Below, piece by piece: positions 45,094 through 55,623 of a DNA stretch of 64,000 bases. Both the position numbers and the translations under genes were made by a program. Source of the DNA: Microbacteriaceae bacterium (GTDB taxonomy: Bacteria > Actinomycetota > Actinomycetes > Actinomycetales > Microbacteriaceae); NCBI GenBank assembly GCA_025352325.1, contig JANXTR010000026.1:1-64000 (forward strand). Reading direction: 5' to 3'. Below the pieces are notes generated by a model. It saw only the letters and a program-made list of their open reading frames with translations. It was not told the DNA's origin and made no database searches. Position 1 is the stretch's first letter. Each line of letters begins with the position of its first letter.

Positions 45094-46093
45094 CGACGAC
45101 TACGACTACGACCGCGCTGAGCTGCGAAAGAAGCTTGACAAGGTCGACGAGGTGCCGGGCTCCGCCAAGCCCAATCCGATCCTGACCGTCGATCGCATCA
45201 CTCGCCGCTTCGGGGGGATCGCCGCGGTCGACGTGGATCATCTGGAGGTTCAGCGTGGCTCGATCACCGCGTTGATCGGCCCCAACGGCGCAGGCAAAAC
45301 GACGTTCTTCAACCTGCTGACCGGGTTCGACATCCCCGATCGGCCCCAGAACGGCGGCGAAAAGCCGCACTGGGAGTTCCAGGGAAGGTCACTCGCGTCG
45401 ACTAGTGCCTTCCGTGTCGCCCGCGAGGGCATGGTACGGACCTTTCAGCTCACGAAAGCCCTCTCGGCGATGACCGTCATGGACAACATGCTGTTGGGTT
45501 CTCAGGAGCAGACGGGCGAGAAGCTTTCCAGGTCCATGCTCTGGCCACTTTGGCGCGGCAAGGAGAAGGCGATCCGGGCCAAGGCCGAGGACCTGCTTGG
45601 GCGCTTCAAGCTTCTTGAGAAGAAGGACGACTACGCGGGCAGCTTGTCGGGGGGCCAGCGCAAGCTGCTGGAGATGGCTCGAGCACTGATGAGCGATCCA
45701 ACAATGATCATGCTCGACGAGCCGATGGCGGGCGTTAACCCGGCTCTGACGCAGTCTCTCCTGGGCCATATTCAGGATCTGCGCGATCGGGGGACGACGG
45801 TGCTGTTCGTCGAGCACGACATGCACATGGTGCGTTTCATCTCCGACTGGGTGATCGTCATGGCGGAGGGCAAGCTGGTCGCGGAGGGCAAGCCTGGCCA
45901 CGTGATGCAAAACCAGGCTGTCATCGACGCCTACCTCGGCTCACATCACGATCAGGACCTCGGTGATGATTCTGTGCTCGACGAGGATTTCGCCACGGCG
46001 GTTACACAAGAAGACGCCGAGTTGGTCAAGGAGAAGGAGGCCCTGGAGGCCTACGCCGACTCGGTGCGTGCCCAAGAAGGAGACGAGAACTGA
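45086..46093 (+). CDS. livG: LivG-type ABC ATPase with acidic extensions
   Basis: 335 residues from GTG 45086, longer than the usual 250-260. Walker A GPNGAGKTT (about 69), signature LSGGQRKLLEMARALM, Walker B MIMLDEPMAGVNP, switch His in FVEHDMHMV. About 30 acidic N-terminal residues (MTDDDYDYDRAELRKK) and about 55 acidic C-terminal residues (AELVKEKEALEAYADS) are extra. One odd point: the NPALT region follows the standard LivG pattern, so activity is expected. Confidence 0.9.
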   Translation: MTDDDYDYDRAELRKKLDKVDEVPGSAKPNPILTVDRITRRFGGIAAVDVDHLEVQRGSITALIGPNGAGKTTFFNLLTGFDIPDRPQNGGEKPHWEFQGRSLASTSAFRVAREGMVRTFQLTKALSAMTVMDNMLLGSQEQTGEKLSRSMLWPLWRGKEKAIRAKAEDLLGRFKLLEKKDDYAGSLSGGQRKLLEMARALMSDPTMIMLDEPMAGVNPALTQSLLGHIQDLRDRGTTVLFVEHDMHMVRFISDWVIVMAEGKLVAEGKPGHVMQNQAVIDAYLGSHHDQDLGDDSVLDEDFATAVTQEDAELVKEKEALEAYADSVRAQEGDEN

Positions 46094-46848
46094 TGGTCGT
46101 CTACACAGGAACCGGAGATCCTCTGGTCAGCGCCGAGGAGGTGATTGCGGGCTACCTACCGGGGATCGACATCTTGCATGGATGCAACTTGACCGCGTAT
46201 CCCGGTGAGTTGGTCGGGATCATCGGCCCCAATGGTGCCGGCAAATCGACTTTGCTCAAAGCGCTTTTCGGATTGGTCCCGATCCGTTCCGGCAAAGTCA
46301 CCCTTCGTGGCGAAGACATCACGAACCTCAAGGCGAACAAGCTGGTGCAAACTGGCGTCGGCTTCGTACCTCAAAACAACAATGTGTTCCCCTCGCTCAC
46401 CATCGAGGAGAACCTCCAGATGGGCCTCTTTCTGCGGCCTCGCCGGCTCGCAGAGCGACTCGAGGCGATGTACGAACTGTTTCCCGTTCTGGGTCAGCGC
46501 CGACGGCAACGAGCGGGAGGGCTCTCCGGGGGCGAGCGGCAGTCGCTCGCGATGGCGCGTGCTCTCATGATGGAACCCAGTGTCCTTTTGCTCGACGAGC
46601 CGTCAGCTGGATTGTCTCCGGTGCGTCAAGACGAGACCTTCATCCGCACCCGCAAAATCAACATGACCGGTGTCACCGTCATCATGGTCGAGCAAAATGC
46701 ACGACGATGCCTCCAGATCTGCGACCGTGGATACGTGCTCGATCAGGGAAAGAACTCGTACACGGGTACTGGCCGCGAGCTGGCCAAGGACCCGAAGGTC
46801 ATCGAGCTCTACCTCGGAACGCTCGCGGAGGATGTCGACGCGTCCTAG
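46093..46848 (+). CDS. livF: LivF-type ABC ATPase
   Basis: 251 residues. Walker A GPNGAGKSTLL (about 52), VPQNNNVFPSLTIEENLQMG, signature GGLSGGERQSLAMARALM, Walker B VLLLDEPSAGLSP, then MVEQNARRCLQICDRGYVLD. Overlaps livG by one base (TGATG). The last gene of the LIV operon. Confidence 0.92.
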   Translation: MVVYTGTGDPLVSAEEVIAGYLPGIDILHGCNLTAYPGELVGIIGPNGAGKSTLLKALFGLVPIRSGKVTLRGEDITNLKANKLVQTGVGFVPQNNNVFPSLTIEENLQMGLFLRPRRLAERLEAMYELFPVLGQRRRQRAGGLSGGERQSLAMARALMMEPSVLLLDEPSAGLSPVRQDETFIRTRKINMTGVTVIMVEQNARRCLQICDRGYVLDQGKNSYTGTGRELAKDPKVIELYLGTLAEDVDAS

Positions 46849-46871
46849 GAATGTGCGGCTCGAAGTCCCGT

Positions 46872-46877
46872 TAACAT
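46872..46877 (+). promoter_or_regulatory. candidate -10 of guaB
   Basis: TAACAT in the 89-bp gap after livF, with AGAGGA before ATG 46938. The -35 is not clear. Confidence 0.35.
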
Positions 46878-46883
46878 AGGTAA

Positions 46884-48440
<1,557 letters not shown>

Positions 48441-48448
48441 TCCTCGCT

Positions 48449-48464
48449 CCGCTCGTTTGAGCGG
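48449..48464. terminator. hairpin after guaB
   Basis: 6-bp stem CCGCTC-GTTT-GAGCGG, 8 bp after the guaB stop and before the end of a reversed pseudogene. Confidence 0.45.
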
Positions 48465-49350
48465 CTAGCGCGAGCGGATCGGGGCGATCCGGGAGATCGC
48501 CTCGGTCAGCATCTCGGGCGAGCACGCCAGGTTGAGGCGCGCGTGGCCGGCGCCGTCCGGCCCAGAGCGCGGAAGTCGAGCTAGGCGAGGAAGCCCGCGT
48601 TCGGGTGGCGGTATCCGACGCTCGGCAGGTTATCGGCGAGCAGGCGCGCGAGCAGAGCGCTCGACCGTTCGATCGTGGCGCTCGCCCCGTCGAGCCACTC
48701 GACGTTGTCGCGGAAGCCCGCGATGCTCGCGTGGAGCCCAGGATGCTGGTGCGCGCCCCGACCTCGAAACTCATGGCGTCGAGCACGGCGAGGCAGCGCT
48801 GCGACTCCGCGACGAGCAGGGCGCACTTGAAGCCCGCGAGATTGAAGCCTTTGCTCGCGGACGTGACGGTGATGCCGACCTCGCGGGCGGCATCCAGTCC
48901 GTCGAGGTCGAGCCGATAGCCGGCGTCTCGCGTCTCGTCGAGCAGGAGCGGCACGTCGACTGCGACCCCGTCGACCTCCCGCACGAACTCGCGGAACGGT
49001 GGGTACACCGGCGTTGTGATGACGACCGCGTCGCCGCGCGCCGTCAGCCGGCGGAGGGTCTCGACGATGGCGACGATGGCGACGCTGACGACGGTGGCGA
49101 CGATGGCGACGCTGACATCGGTGGCGGTCCGGATGCCGTCGCGAGCCGGTCGCCAGCCCCACCGGGGCTCGCCCGGGCTGCCGACGTAGCCGGAATCCGA
49201 GGCCGCGATGCGCTCGTGCAGCACGCGGCTGATCCCCGGCGCGAGCGGGTAGTCCATCTCGGCGACGAAGAGCGGCAGCGCCTCGGGCGGGTAGGCCGTC
49301 CACTTCTCGCTCGTGCGCAGGTGCAGGGTGTCGAGCGGCTCGGCGTGCAC
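48465..49350 (-). pseudogene. decayed MalY/PatB-type aminotransferase (cystathionine beta-lyase family)
   Basis: Reading the minus strand from about GTG 49350 gives LDTLHLRTSEKWTAYPPEAL-PLFVAEMDYPLAPGI, the standard MalY/PatB start. Then come VVITTPVYPPFREF and the PLP-lysine region VTSASKGFNLAGFKCALL. Near 48740 the sense shifts frame (SIAGFRDNVEWLDGASATIE). At NAGFLA a stop (TAG) replaces the usual Trp. Further on, after LDFRALG, about 25 residues are missing and the frame changes again before GAGHARLNLACSPEMLTEAI. A 27-bp tandem duplication (49075-49128) inflates the middle. Several independent lesions mean a non-functional gene, not a sequencing slip. Confidence 0.85.
49075..49128. repeat. 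27-bp tandem duplication inside the pseudogene
   Basis: Two copies of GATGGCGACGCTGAC plus 12 bp (49075-49101 and 49102-49128), preceded by a partial 9-bp copy (49066-49074). Translated in the pseudogene frame it gives VSVAIVATV twice. Confidence 0.75.
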
Positions 49351-49383
49351 GTCCGTCCCCCGAGTCGGCCGTACCGGTCCCGA

Positions 49384-49389
49384 TAGGCT
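49384..49389 (+). promoter_or_regulatory. -10 of leaderless guaB3 transcript
   Basis: TAGGCT, 6 bp before GTG 49396; no ribosome site precedes it. Confidence 0.65.
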
Positions 49390-49395
49390 GGCGCG

Positions 49396-50517
49396 GTGAG
49401 TGACATCGAGATCGGCCGGTCCAAGCGGGCGCGTCGCGCCTTCGCATTCGACGACATCGCGATCGTTCCCAGCCGTCGCACCCGCGACCCGCATGACGTG
49501 TCGGTCAAGTGGTCCATCGACGCGTTCACGTTCGAGATGCCCGTGCTCGCGGCACCGATGGACTCCGTGGTCAGCCCGGCTACGGCGATCCAGATCGGCA
49601 AGCTCGGCGGCCTCGGTGTGCTCGACCTTGAGGGCCTGTGGACCCGCTACGACGACCCCGAGCCGGTGCTGGCCGAGATCCGCTCGCTGACTCCGGATGC
49701 CGCGACGACGCGCATGCAGCAGCTCTACGCCGAGCCCATCAAGCCCGCTCTGATCAAGGAGCGTCTCGCCGAGATCCGGGCCGCGGGCGTACCGGTGGCC
49801 GGAGCCCTCTCGCCGCAGCGCACTCAGGAGCACTCGCAGGCCGTCGTCGACGCGGGCGTGGACCTCTTCGTCATCCGCGGCACCACCGTCAGCGCCGAAC
49901 ACGTCAGCAAGACGGTCGAACCGCTCAACCTCAAAAAGTTCATCTACGAGCTCGATGTGCCCGTCATCGTTGGCGGGGCCGCGACCTACACGGCAGCGCT
50001 CCACCTGATGCGCACAGGCGCGGCGGGCGTGCTGGTTGGCTTCGGCGGGGGAGCGGCGTCGACGACGCGCGCGAGCCTCGGCATCCACGCTCCGATGGCG
50101 ACCGCTGTTGCTGACGTGGCGGGAGCACGCCGCGACTACCTCGACGAGTCGGGCGGCCGCTATGTGCACGTGATCGCCGACGGCGGTCTCGGCACCAGCG
50201 GCGACATCGTGAAGGCCATCTCGGTCGGCGCCGACGCGGTCATGCTCGGCACCGCGCTCGCACGCGCCGAGGAGGCCCCGGGTGGTGGCTGGCACTGGGG
50301 TGCCGAGGCACACCACTCCGAACTGCCGCGCGGCGGACGGATGCATGTCGGCACGGTCGCCCCGCTGGAGCAGCTGCTGTTCGGACCATCCTCCAACCCC
50401 GACGGCCGGGTCAACCTCATCGGGGCGCTGCGGCGCTCCATGGCGACGACCGGATACTCCGACCTCAAGGAGTTCCAGCGCGTCGAGGTCGTTGTCGCGC
50501 CGTACCAACAGGGCTGA
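49396..50517 (+). CDS. guaB3: GuaB3-family IMP dehydrogenase paralogue
   Basis: 373 residues, without CBS domains. IEIGRSKRARRAFAFDDIAI begins the family, and GGGRYVHVIADGGLGTSGDI is the phosphate-binding region. The loop that carries the catalytic Cys in GuaB (GPGSICTTR) reads GGGAASTTR here, so Ser replaces Cys. Members occur across actinobacteria beside guaB; the reaction may not be standard IMPDH. Predicted leaderless. Divergent from the dead aminotransferase. Confidence 0.9.
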   Translation: MSDIEIGRSKRARRAFAFDDIAIVPSRRTRDPHDVSVKWSIDAFTFEMPVLAAPMDSVVSPATAIQIGKLGGLGVLDLEGLWTRYDDPEPVLAEIRSLTPDAATTRMQQLYAEPIKPALIKERLAEIRAAGVPVAGALSPQRTQEHSQAVVDAGVDLFVIRGTTVSAEHVSKTVEPLNLKKFIYELDVPVIVGGAATYTAALHLMRTGAAGVLVGFGGGAASTTRASLGIHAPMATAVADVAGARRDYLDESGGRYVHVIADGGLGTSGDIVKAISVGADAVMLGTALARAEEAPGGGWHWGAEAHHSELPRGGRMHVGTVAPLEQLLFGPSSNPDGRVNLIGALRRSMATTGYSDLKEFQRVEVVVAPYQQG

Positions 50518-50527
50518 GGGGCCCGGC

Positions 50528-50580
50528 GGCCGGGACGGCCACCGGCGCTGGCGCCGCCGCGAGACCAGAAATGGCCTCGC
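50528..50580 (+). repeat. AGAAAT stem-loop element, copy B
   Basis: GGCCGGGACGGCC (50528-50540), 26 nt, then loop AGAAAT (50567-50572) in the stem GCGAG-A-CC / GG-C-CTCGC (50559-50580, one mismatch). Same 13-mer, spacing and loop as 6336-6388. It lies 10 bp after the guaB3 stop. Confidence 0.65.
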
Positions 50581-50645
50581 TCCACGCGGAGCGCGCGCTG
50601 GTTCCGCCTGGGGCGTACCGCCAGGTCGGGTCCGATGACCGCCGG

Positions 50646-50651
50646 TAGAAT
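50646..50651 (+). promoter_or_regulatory. -10 of leaderless antiporter operon transcript
   Basis: TAGAAT, 6 bp before ATG 50658. Confidence 0.65.
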
Positions 50652-50657
50652 GGACAC

Positions 50658-51188
50658 ATGGTTGACGTACGGCGTGTGAAGCTCCCCGGGGTCGGGGTGC
50701 TGCACACCTTCGTCACGGATGACGGCGGCAAGGTCGGCGTGATCAGCCACCGTTCCGGTCACAGCGACCTCATCACGTTCGCCGATGCCGAGGACGGCGC
50801 CGCGAAGAAGGTTTCGCTACGACTCGACGAGGACGAGGCTCACACGCTCGCCGAGCTCCTCGGCGGCACCAAGATCACCGAGTCGCTCTCCGGCCTCGAC
50901 CAGATCCCTGGGCTGTCGATCGACTGGTTCCACGTCGACTATGACGACCACATTGCCGGCCAGCCGCTCGGCAGCATGACTACCCGGGGACTGCCGGGCG
51001 TGACGGTTGTGGCGGTGGTGCGCGGCGAATCCGCCAACCCCGCCCCCGATGAGGACTTCAAGGTCTTCCCCGGCGACACCCTCGTGGTCGCCGGAGCACC
51101 GGAGAAGGTGGCGAAAGCATTCCTCTTCTACCGCACGGGTGAGTTCAAGGCGAAGCCCGAGTCCGTGGACGCGCCACCCGGAATCTAG
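50658..51188 (+). CDS. cation:proton antiporter regulatory subunit with TrkA-C domain (KhtT-like)
   Basis: 176 residues. The N-terminal half (VKLPGVGVLHTFVTDDGGKV, GVISHRSGHSDLITF) is the KhtT-type domain. The C-terminal half is a TrkA-C/RCK-C domain ending FPGDTLVVAGAPEKVAKAF. In Bacillus, KhtT senses c-di-AMP and pH and gates the K+/H+ antiporter KhtU; the next gene is a KhtU-like antiporter. Predicted leaderless. Confidence 0.85.
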   Translation: MVDVRRVKLPGVGVLHTFVTDDGGKVGVISHRSGHSDLITFADAEDGAAKKVSLRLDEDEAHTLAELLGGTKITESLSGLDQIPGLSIDWFHVDYDDHIAGQPLGSMTTRGLPGVTVVAVVRGESANPAPDEDFKVFPGDTLVVAGAPEKVAKAFLFYRTGEFKAKPESVDAPPGI

Positions 51189-51191
51189 CCC

Positions 51192-52634
51192 GTGGATATC
51201 GGTCACGAACTCCTCGTCCTCGGCGTCCTGTTCGTCATCGCCTACGTGCTGGGACGGTTGGGCAAGGTCATTGGCCTGCCCGCCATTCCGATCTACATGC
51301 TGGTCGGCCTCATCGCGAGCCCGAACTTCCACTTCTTCCCGCTGAGCTTCAAGTCGTCGGACGTCGAACTCATCGCCGTCGTCGGCCTGATCTTCCTGCT
51401 GTTCAGCCTGGGCCTCGAGTTCGACCAGGACGAATTCTTCGGCAACATCCGCTCGCTGCTGCTCTCGGGCGGCACCCGCATCCTGATCAACTTCGGCGTG
51501 GGTTTCGCGTTCGGGATGTGGGTCGGCTGGGGTTCGCGCGAGGCGTTGATCATCGCCGGGATGACGGCCACCTCGTCGAGCGCGATCGTCACCAAGCTGC
51601 TGATCGAGTTGCGGCGACTGGCGAACCGGGAGACCCCGGTCATCCTGGGAATCGCCGTCGTCGAGGACGTGTTCATTGCGATCTACCTCGCGATCGTGAC
51701 TGTCATCATCGGCGGCGCGACCAACATCTGGGCGATCGTGCTGCAGCTCACGATCTCCTTCGCATTCCTGATTGCGATGTTCGCCCTTGCGCGCTGGGGC
51801 GGCCGGGTCGTCTCGCGCCTGATCGGCACCCGCGATGACGAGCTGTTCACGATCCTGTTCTTCGGGCTCGCCGTCGCGTTCGGCGGCATCGGCGAACTCC
51901 TCGGGGTGTCGGATGCGATCGGCGCGTTCCTGATCGGCCTCGTCCTCGGCGCCACCCGTTACAAGGCGCGCATCGAGCAGTTTGCGCTGCCGCTGCGGGA
52001 CGTGTTCGCCGCGTTCTTCTTCCTCAACTTCGGGCTCGCGTTGAACCCGGCCACCTTCGGCCCGGTGCTGGTGCCGGTGATCGTCGCGATCGTCATGACC
52101 CTCGTGCTCAATACCGCCGGCGGGCAGCTGATTGCCCGATTGAACAAGCTGACACCGGCCGAAGGGCTCAACGTCAGCGGCATGCTCCAGAACCGCGGGG
52201 AGTTCGCGCTCATCCTCGCGACCCTGGCCGCGGGGGCCGGCTTGGACTCTCGGCTGACTCCCTTCGCTGGACTGTACGTTCTGATCATGGCCATCGTCGG
52301 ACCCGTGCTCGCGGTCAACTCGGAACGCTTCGGCGGCTGGCTGTTCAGCGGGCAGTCGATCGGCGAACGGTTCTCAAGACGACGGCGGGAGGCCGCCGCG
52401 CTCGACGACGCCCCCCTCGATCCCACCCGCGACCGCGACTTCGCGCTGGCCGAGGCCGCTATGGCCGGTGCCGCGGGCGACGATCTGGCCGCCCTGGATG
52501 TCGCCGCCTCCGACCACGTGCCCGTGGGCGCCGTCGACGGTCGGGGAACCTTCCTCGAGGATGACCACGAGGGCGAGCTGTTGGCTCCGGGCGAGAGTCC
52601 CGATGCTCAAACCGAACGAGATCCGGAGTACTGA
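51192..52634 (+). CDS. CPA2-family K+/H+ antiporter (KhtU/KefB-like)
   Basis: 480 residues from GTG 51192, 3 bp after the regulator. About 12 membrane segments. IVTKLLIELRRLANRETPVI followed by LGIAVVEDVF is the CPA2 pattern, and GDELLG-like SDAIGAFLIGLVLGATRYKA carries the ion-path Asp. About 90 hydrophilic C-terminal residues, acidic and Ala-rich, follow the last helix; they contain no RCK domain, in line with a separate regulatory subunit. Confidence 0.88.
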   Translation: MDIGHELLVLGVLFVIAYVLGRLGKVIGLPAIPIYMLVGLIASPNFHFFPLSFKSSDVELIAVVGLIFLLFSLGLEFDQDEFFGNIRSLLLSGGTRILINFGVGFAFGMWVGWGSREALIIAGMTATSSSAIVTKLLIELRRLANRETPVILGIAVVEDVFIAIYLAIVTVIIGGATNIWAIVLQLTISFAFLIAMFALARWGGRVVSRLIGTRDDELFTILFFGLAVAFGGIGELLGVSDAIGAFLIGLVLGATRYKARIEQFALPLRDVFAAFFFLNFGLALNPATFGPVLVPVIVAIVMTLVLNTAGGQLIARLNKLTPAEGLNVSGMLQNRGEFALILATLAAGAGLDSRLTPFAGLYVLIMAIVGPVLAVNSERFGGWLFSGQSIGERFSRRRREAAALDDAPLDPTRDRDFALAEAAMAGAAGDDLAALDVAASDHVPVGAVDGRGTFLEDDHEGELLAPGESPDAQTERDPEY

Positions 52635-53437
52635 TGTCGACCGCCACCCCCCGGCCGCTCGGTGCCGATGTCGGCTTCTGGACGATTGCACGGCGCCCGC
52701 GCTGGATCGCCGCGCTGCTGCTCGCGCTCGCCATCGCCGCAGGATTCGCCGCGCTCGGCCAGTGGCAGCTTGCGCGCAGCATCGTCGTGCCGGTCGCCGA
52801 CGCGAGTACGACCGAGACCCCAACCGCGCTCACCACCGTCGCGAAGCCGAACGTGCCGGTCACGGATCCCGAGCTCGGCCACATGGTTACGACCCGGGCG
52901 ACCCTGGTGCCCGGCGACTTCGTCGTGCTCGGCGACCGGCTCAACCTCGGCGTCACCGGCTACTGGCTGGTCGGTCACGCGACCACGAGCGGCGGGGACC
53001 TCGCAGTGGCGCTGGGCTGGGCACCAAGTCGTGCAGCGGCCGTCGCGGCCGAGCGGGATGCGTCGATCCGGACGCCACTCGTCGGCCGCTATCTGCCCAG
53101 CGAGTCGCCCGATCAGCCGGGGGTGCAGAAGGGGCAGTCGAGCGCGGCATCCGTTCCCGCACTGATCAATGAGTGGTCGACGCTGGGTGACTCGGTTTAC
53201 GGCGGCTACGTCATCGCGACGGCGCCGAGTGCGGGGCTGCAGAAGATCGACTCGCCCGCGCCGACTGCCGAACTGGGGCTCAACTGGCTGAACCTGTTCT
53301 ACGCGCTGGAGTGGGCGCTGTTCGCCGGCTTCGCGATCTACCTCTGGTACCGACTCGTCAAGGACGAGGTCGAGAAGGAGAACGACTCAGAGCCCACCTT
53401 GGTAGTCGGGGCGCGTTCGTCCGCGAACGTAGGATGA
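52634..53437 (+). CDS. SURF1 family protein
   Basis: 267 residues. Two membrane helices bracket the protein (about 25-45 and 222-243), with a periplasmic-side domain between them: the SURF1 layout. Motifs: LGQWQLARS near the first helix and NWLNLFYALEWALFAGFAIY at the second. SURF1 proteins help assemble cytochrome c oxidase, and actinobacterial members are less studied. The start overlaps the antiporter stop by 1 bp (TGATG). Confidence 0.9.
   Translation: MSTATPRPLGADVGFWTIARRPRWIAALLLALAIAAGFAALGQWQLARSIVVPVADASTTETPTALTTVAKPNVPVTDPELGHMVTTRATLVPGDFVVLGDRLNLGVTGYWLVGHATTSGGDLAVALGWAPSRAAAVAAERDASIRTPLVGRYLPSESPDQPGVQKGQSSAASVPALINEWSTLGDSVYGGYVIATAPSAGLQKIDSPAPTAELGLNWLNLFYALEWALFAGFAIYLWYRLVKDEVEKENDSEPTLVVGARSSANVG
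53430..53435 (+). promoter_or_regulatory. -10 of leaderless DUF3817 transcript
   Basis: TAGGAT, 6 bp before ATG 53442. It lies in the last codons of the SURF1 gene. Confidence 0.55.
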
Positions 53438-53441
53438 ACGC

Positions 53442-53879
53442 ATGCCCTCAGGACCCCTTCTTGCCGACGCACCACGCATCCGCAAAGTCCTCGCCGTGTA
53501 CCGCGTGTCCGCGATCCTGACGGGCATCTTCCTCCTTCTTCTCTGCGCGCTCACCGTCATTCGGCTTGCATTCAACGTGGATGTCGAGCTCGGCGGTCCC
53601 TTCGGGTTTTTGGCGCTGCAGCCCCGATCCTTGATCACCGCCGTCGACCTCACCACCGCCATCCTGATCGTTCACGGCTGGCTGTACGTGCTCTACCTCG
53701 GACTCGACTTTCTGCTGTGGCGGATGCTGCGCTTCAGCTTTCGGCGCTTTCTGTTCATCGCGCTCGGGGGCGTCATTCCGGGCCTGTCGTTCTACCTCGA
53801 GTTCCGTGTTCCCGCGTACGTGAACCAGCAGCTCGCCGCCGCCGCCGCCAGCCCGACCCCGGCAGGAGCCGCCGCGTGA
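53442..53879 (+). CDS. DUF3817 membrane protein
   Basis: 145 residues, three to four membrane helices. [20 protein letters not shown] and [20 protein letters not shown] fit DUF3817, a small actinobacterial family often beside guaA. The function is unknown. The stop overlaps the guaA start by 3-4 bp. Confidence 0.85.
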   Translation: MPSGPLLADAPRIRKVLAVYRVSAILTGIFLLLLCALTVIRLAFNVDVELGGPFGFLALQPRSLITAVDLTTAILIVHGWLYVLYLGLDFLLWRMLRFSFRRFLFIALGGVIPGLSFYLEFRVPAYVNQQLAAAAASPTPAGAAA

Positions 53880-55507
53880 CCAGTTCCATCCCCGTCTCGA
53901 CAGGCTCGACGAGCGTCACTCCCGCCTCCGAGGCGCACCCCGTTCTCGTCATCGACTTCGGAGCCCAGTACGCGCAGCTCATCGCCCGCCGCGTGCGCGA
54001 GGCCGGCGTCTACAGCGAGATCGTGCCGCACACCATCACCGCCGCCGAGGTCGCGGCGAAGAACCCCGCAGGCATCGTCCTCAGCGGCGGACCGTCGAGT
54101 GTCTACGAAGAGGGATCGCCCGACCTCGATCGCGGCGTTCTCGAACTCGGGGTGCCGACGCTCGGCATCTGCTACGGATTCCAGGTGATGGCGCAGCAGC
54201 TCGGCGGCGAGGTCGCCCCCACCGGCATCCGCGAGTACGGCTCGACGGCCGTCCGGCTATCCGTCTCGGGCGGCGGCGAGGGCGGTCAGCAGCTGCTCGC
54301 CGGTCAGCCAGACGAGCAGACCGCGTGGATGAGCCACGGAGACTCCGTCGTCAAGGCGCCTGAGGGGTTCACCGTGCTGGCCTCCAGCGACTCGACCCCG
54401 GTGGCCGCGTTCGCGAGCGATGCCCGCAAGCTGTACGGGGTGCAGTGGCATCCCGAGGTCAAGCACTCCCAGTTCGGCCAGCGCGTGCTCGAGAACTTCC
54501 TGCACGTCGCGGCCGGCATCCCCGCCGACTGGAGCAGCGGCAGCGTGATCGCCGAGCAGGTGGAGAAGATCCGCGCCCAGGTTGGCAGCGGGAAGGTCAT
54601 CTGCGGGCTGTCCGGCGGAGTGGACTCGGCCGTCGCCGCCGCGCTCGTGCACAAGGCGGTCGGCGATCAGTTGGTCTGCGTGTTCGTCGACCACGGGCTG
54701 CTGCGCGAGAACGAGCGCGAGCAGGTCGAGCAGGACTACGTGGCTGCGACCGGCATCCGACTCGTCACTGTCGACGCGCGCGAGCAGTTCCTCAGTGCAC
54801 TGGCCGGCGTCAGCGACCCGGAGACGAAGCGCAAGATCATCGGGCGCGAGTTCATCCGGACCTTCGAGCAGGCGCAGGCGGATTTGGTCGCCGAGTCGGC
54901 GGCCGATGGCGACCCGATCGCGTTCCTCGTGCAGGGCACGCTGTATCCGGATGTCGTCGAATCAGGCGGCGGGACCGGCACTGCGAACATCAAGAGCCAC
55001 CACAACGTGGGCGGCCTGCCGGAGGACCTGCAGTTCGAGCTCGTCGAGCCGTTGCGCACCCTGTTCAAAGACGAGGTGAGAGCCATCGGGCGCGAGCTCG
55101 GCCTGCCCGAGGTCATCGTCGGGCGTCAGCCGTTCCCCGGGCCCGGCCTCGGCATCCGGATCGTCGGCGAGGTGACGTTCGAGCGCCTCCAACTGCTGCG
55201 CAAAGCGGATGCCATCGCCCGTTTTGAGCTGACCGCCGCGGGCCTCGACAACGAGATCTGGCAGTGCCCGGTCGTGCTGCTCGCCGACGTGCGTTCGGTC
55301 GGCGTGCAGGGCGATGGACGCAGCTACGGCCACCCGATCGTGCTGCGACCGGTGTCGTCGGAAGACGCGATGACCGCGGACTGGACTCGCCTGCCCTACG
55401 ACGTGCTCGCGAAGATCTCGACGCGCATCACCAACGAGGTCGCCGGCGTGAACCGGGTCGTGCTCGACGTCACGTCGAAGCCGCCGGGAACCATCGAGTG
55501 GGAGTAG
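53876..55507 (+). CDS. guaA: GMP synthase (glutamine-hydrolysing)
   Basis: 543 residues from GTG 53876. Glutaminase domain with [18 protein letters not shown] (nucleophile Cys). The ATP pyrophosphatase PP-loop is [13 protein letters not shown], and the C-terminal dimerisation domain ends KPPGTIEWE. It aminates XMP to GMP. The first 20 residues ([20 protein letters not shown]) are not conserved and include a palindromic repeat read as VSTGST (53894-53910). The conserved protein starts at [14 protein letters not shown]. Confidence 0.97.
   Translation: MTSSIPVSTGSTSVTPASEAHPVLVIDFGAQYAQLIARRVREAGVYSEIVPHTITAAEVAAKNPAGIVLSGGPSSVYEEGSPDLDRGVLELGVPTLGICYGFQVMAQQLGGEVAPTGIREYGSTAVRLSVSGGGEGGQQLLAGQPDEQTAWMSHGDSVVKAPEGFTVLASSDSTPVAAFASDARKLYGVQWHPEVKHSQFGQRVLENFLHVAAGIPADWSSGSVIAEQVEKIRAQVGSGKVICGLSGGVDSAVAAALVHKAVGDQLVCVFVDHGLLRENEREQVEQDYVAATGIRLVTVDAREQFLSALAGVSDPETKRKIIGREFIRTFEQAQADLVAESAADGDPIAFLVQGTLYPDVVESGGGTGTANIKSHHNVGGLPEDLQFELVEPLRTLFKDEVRAIGRELGLPEVIVGRQPFPGPGLGIRIVGEVTFERLQLLRKADAIARFELTAAGLDNEIWQCPVVLLADVRSVGVQGDGRSYGHPIVLRPVSSEDAMTADWTRLPYDVLAKISTRITNEVAGVNRVVLDVTSKPPGTIEWE
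53894..53910 (+). repeat. palindromic repeat inside the guaA start
   Basis: GTCTCGACAGGCTCGAC, a CGACAGGCTCG-type short repeat related to that in adk (18240-18258), read in frame as VSTGST. Confidence 0.5.
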
Positions 55508-55525
55508 CTCGCGGCTGAGTTGCTC

Positions 55526-55560
55526 GCTAGCCGCTAGCGGCTAGCCGCTAGCCGCTAGCC
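55526..55560. repeat. heptanucleotide tandem repeat
   Basis: Five units of GCTAGCC/GCTAGCG in a row, each containing the palindrome GCTAGC, between convergent guaA and the Bax-inhibitor gene. Copy-number variation by slippage is likely. Confidence 0.8.
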
Positions 55561-55623
55561 GCATACCGATCAGCCCACCGCTTCGCGGTCGGCCAGATCA
55601 GCCAACGTCCCTGGGCAACACCA

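Noticed and set aside
49351-50508. Minus-strand frame continuous with the aminotransferase remnant
   Set aside because: It is antisense to guaB3; only the part below 49350 matches an aminotransferase.
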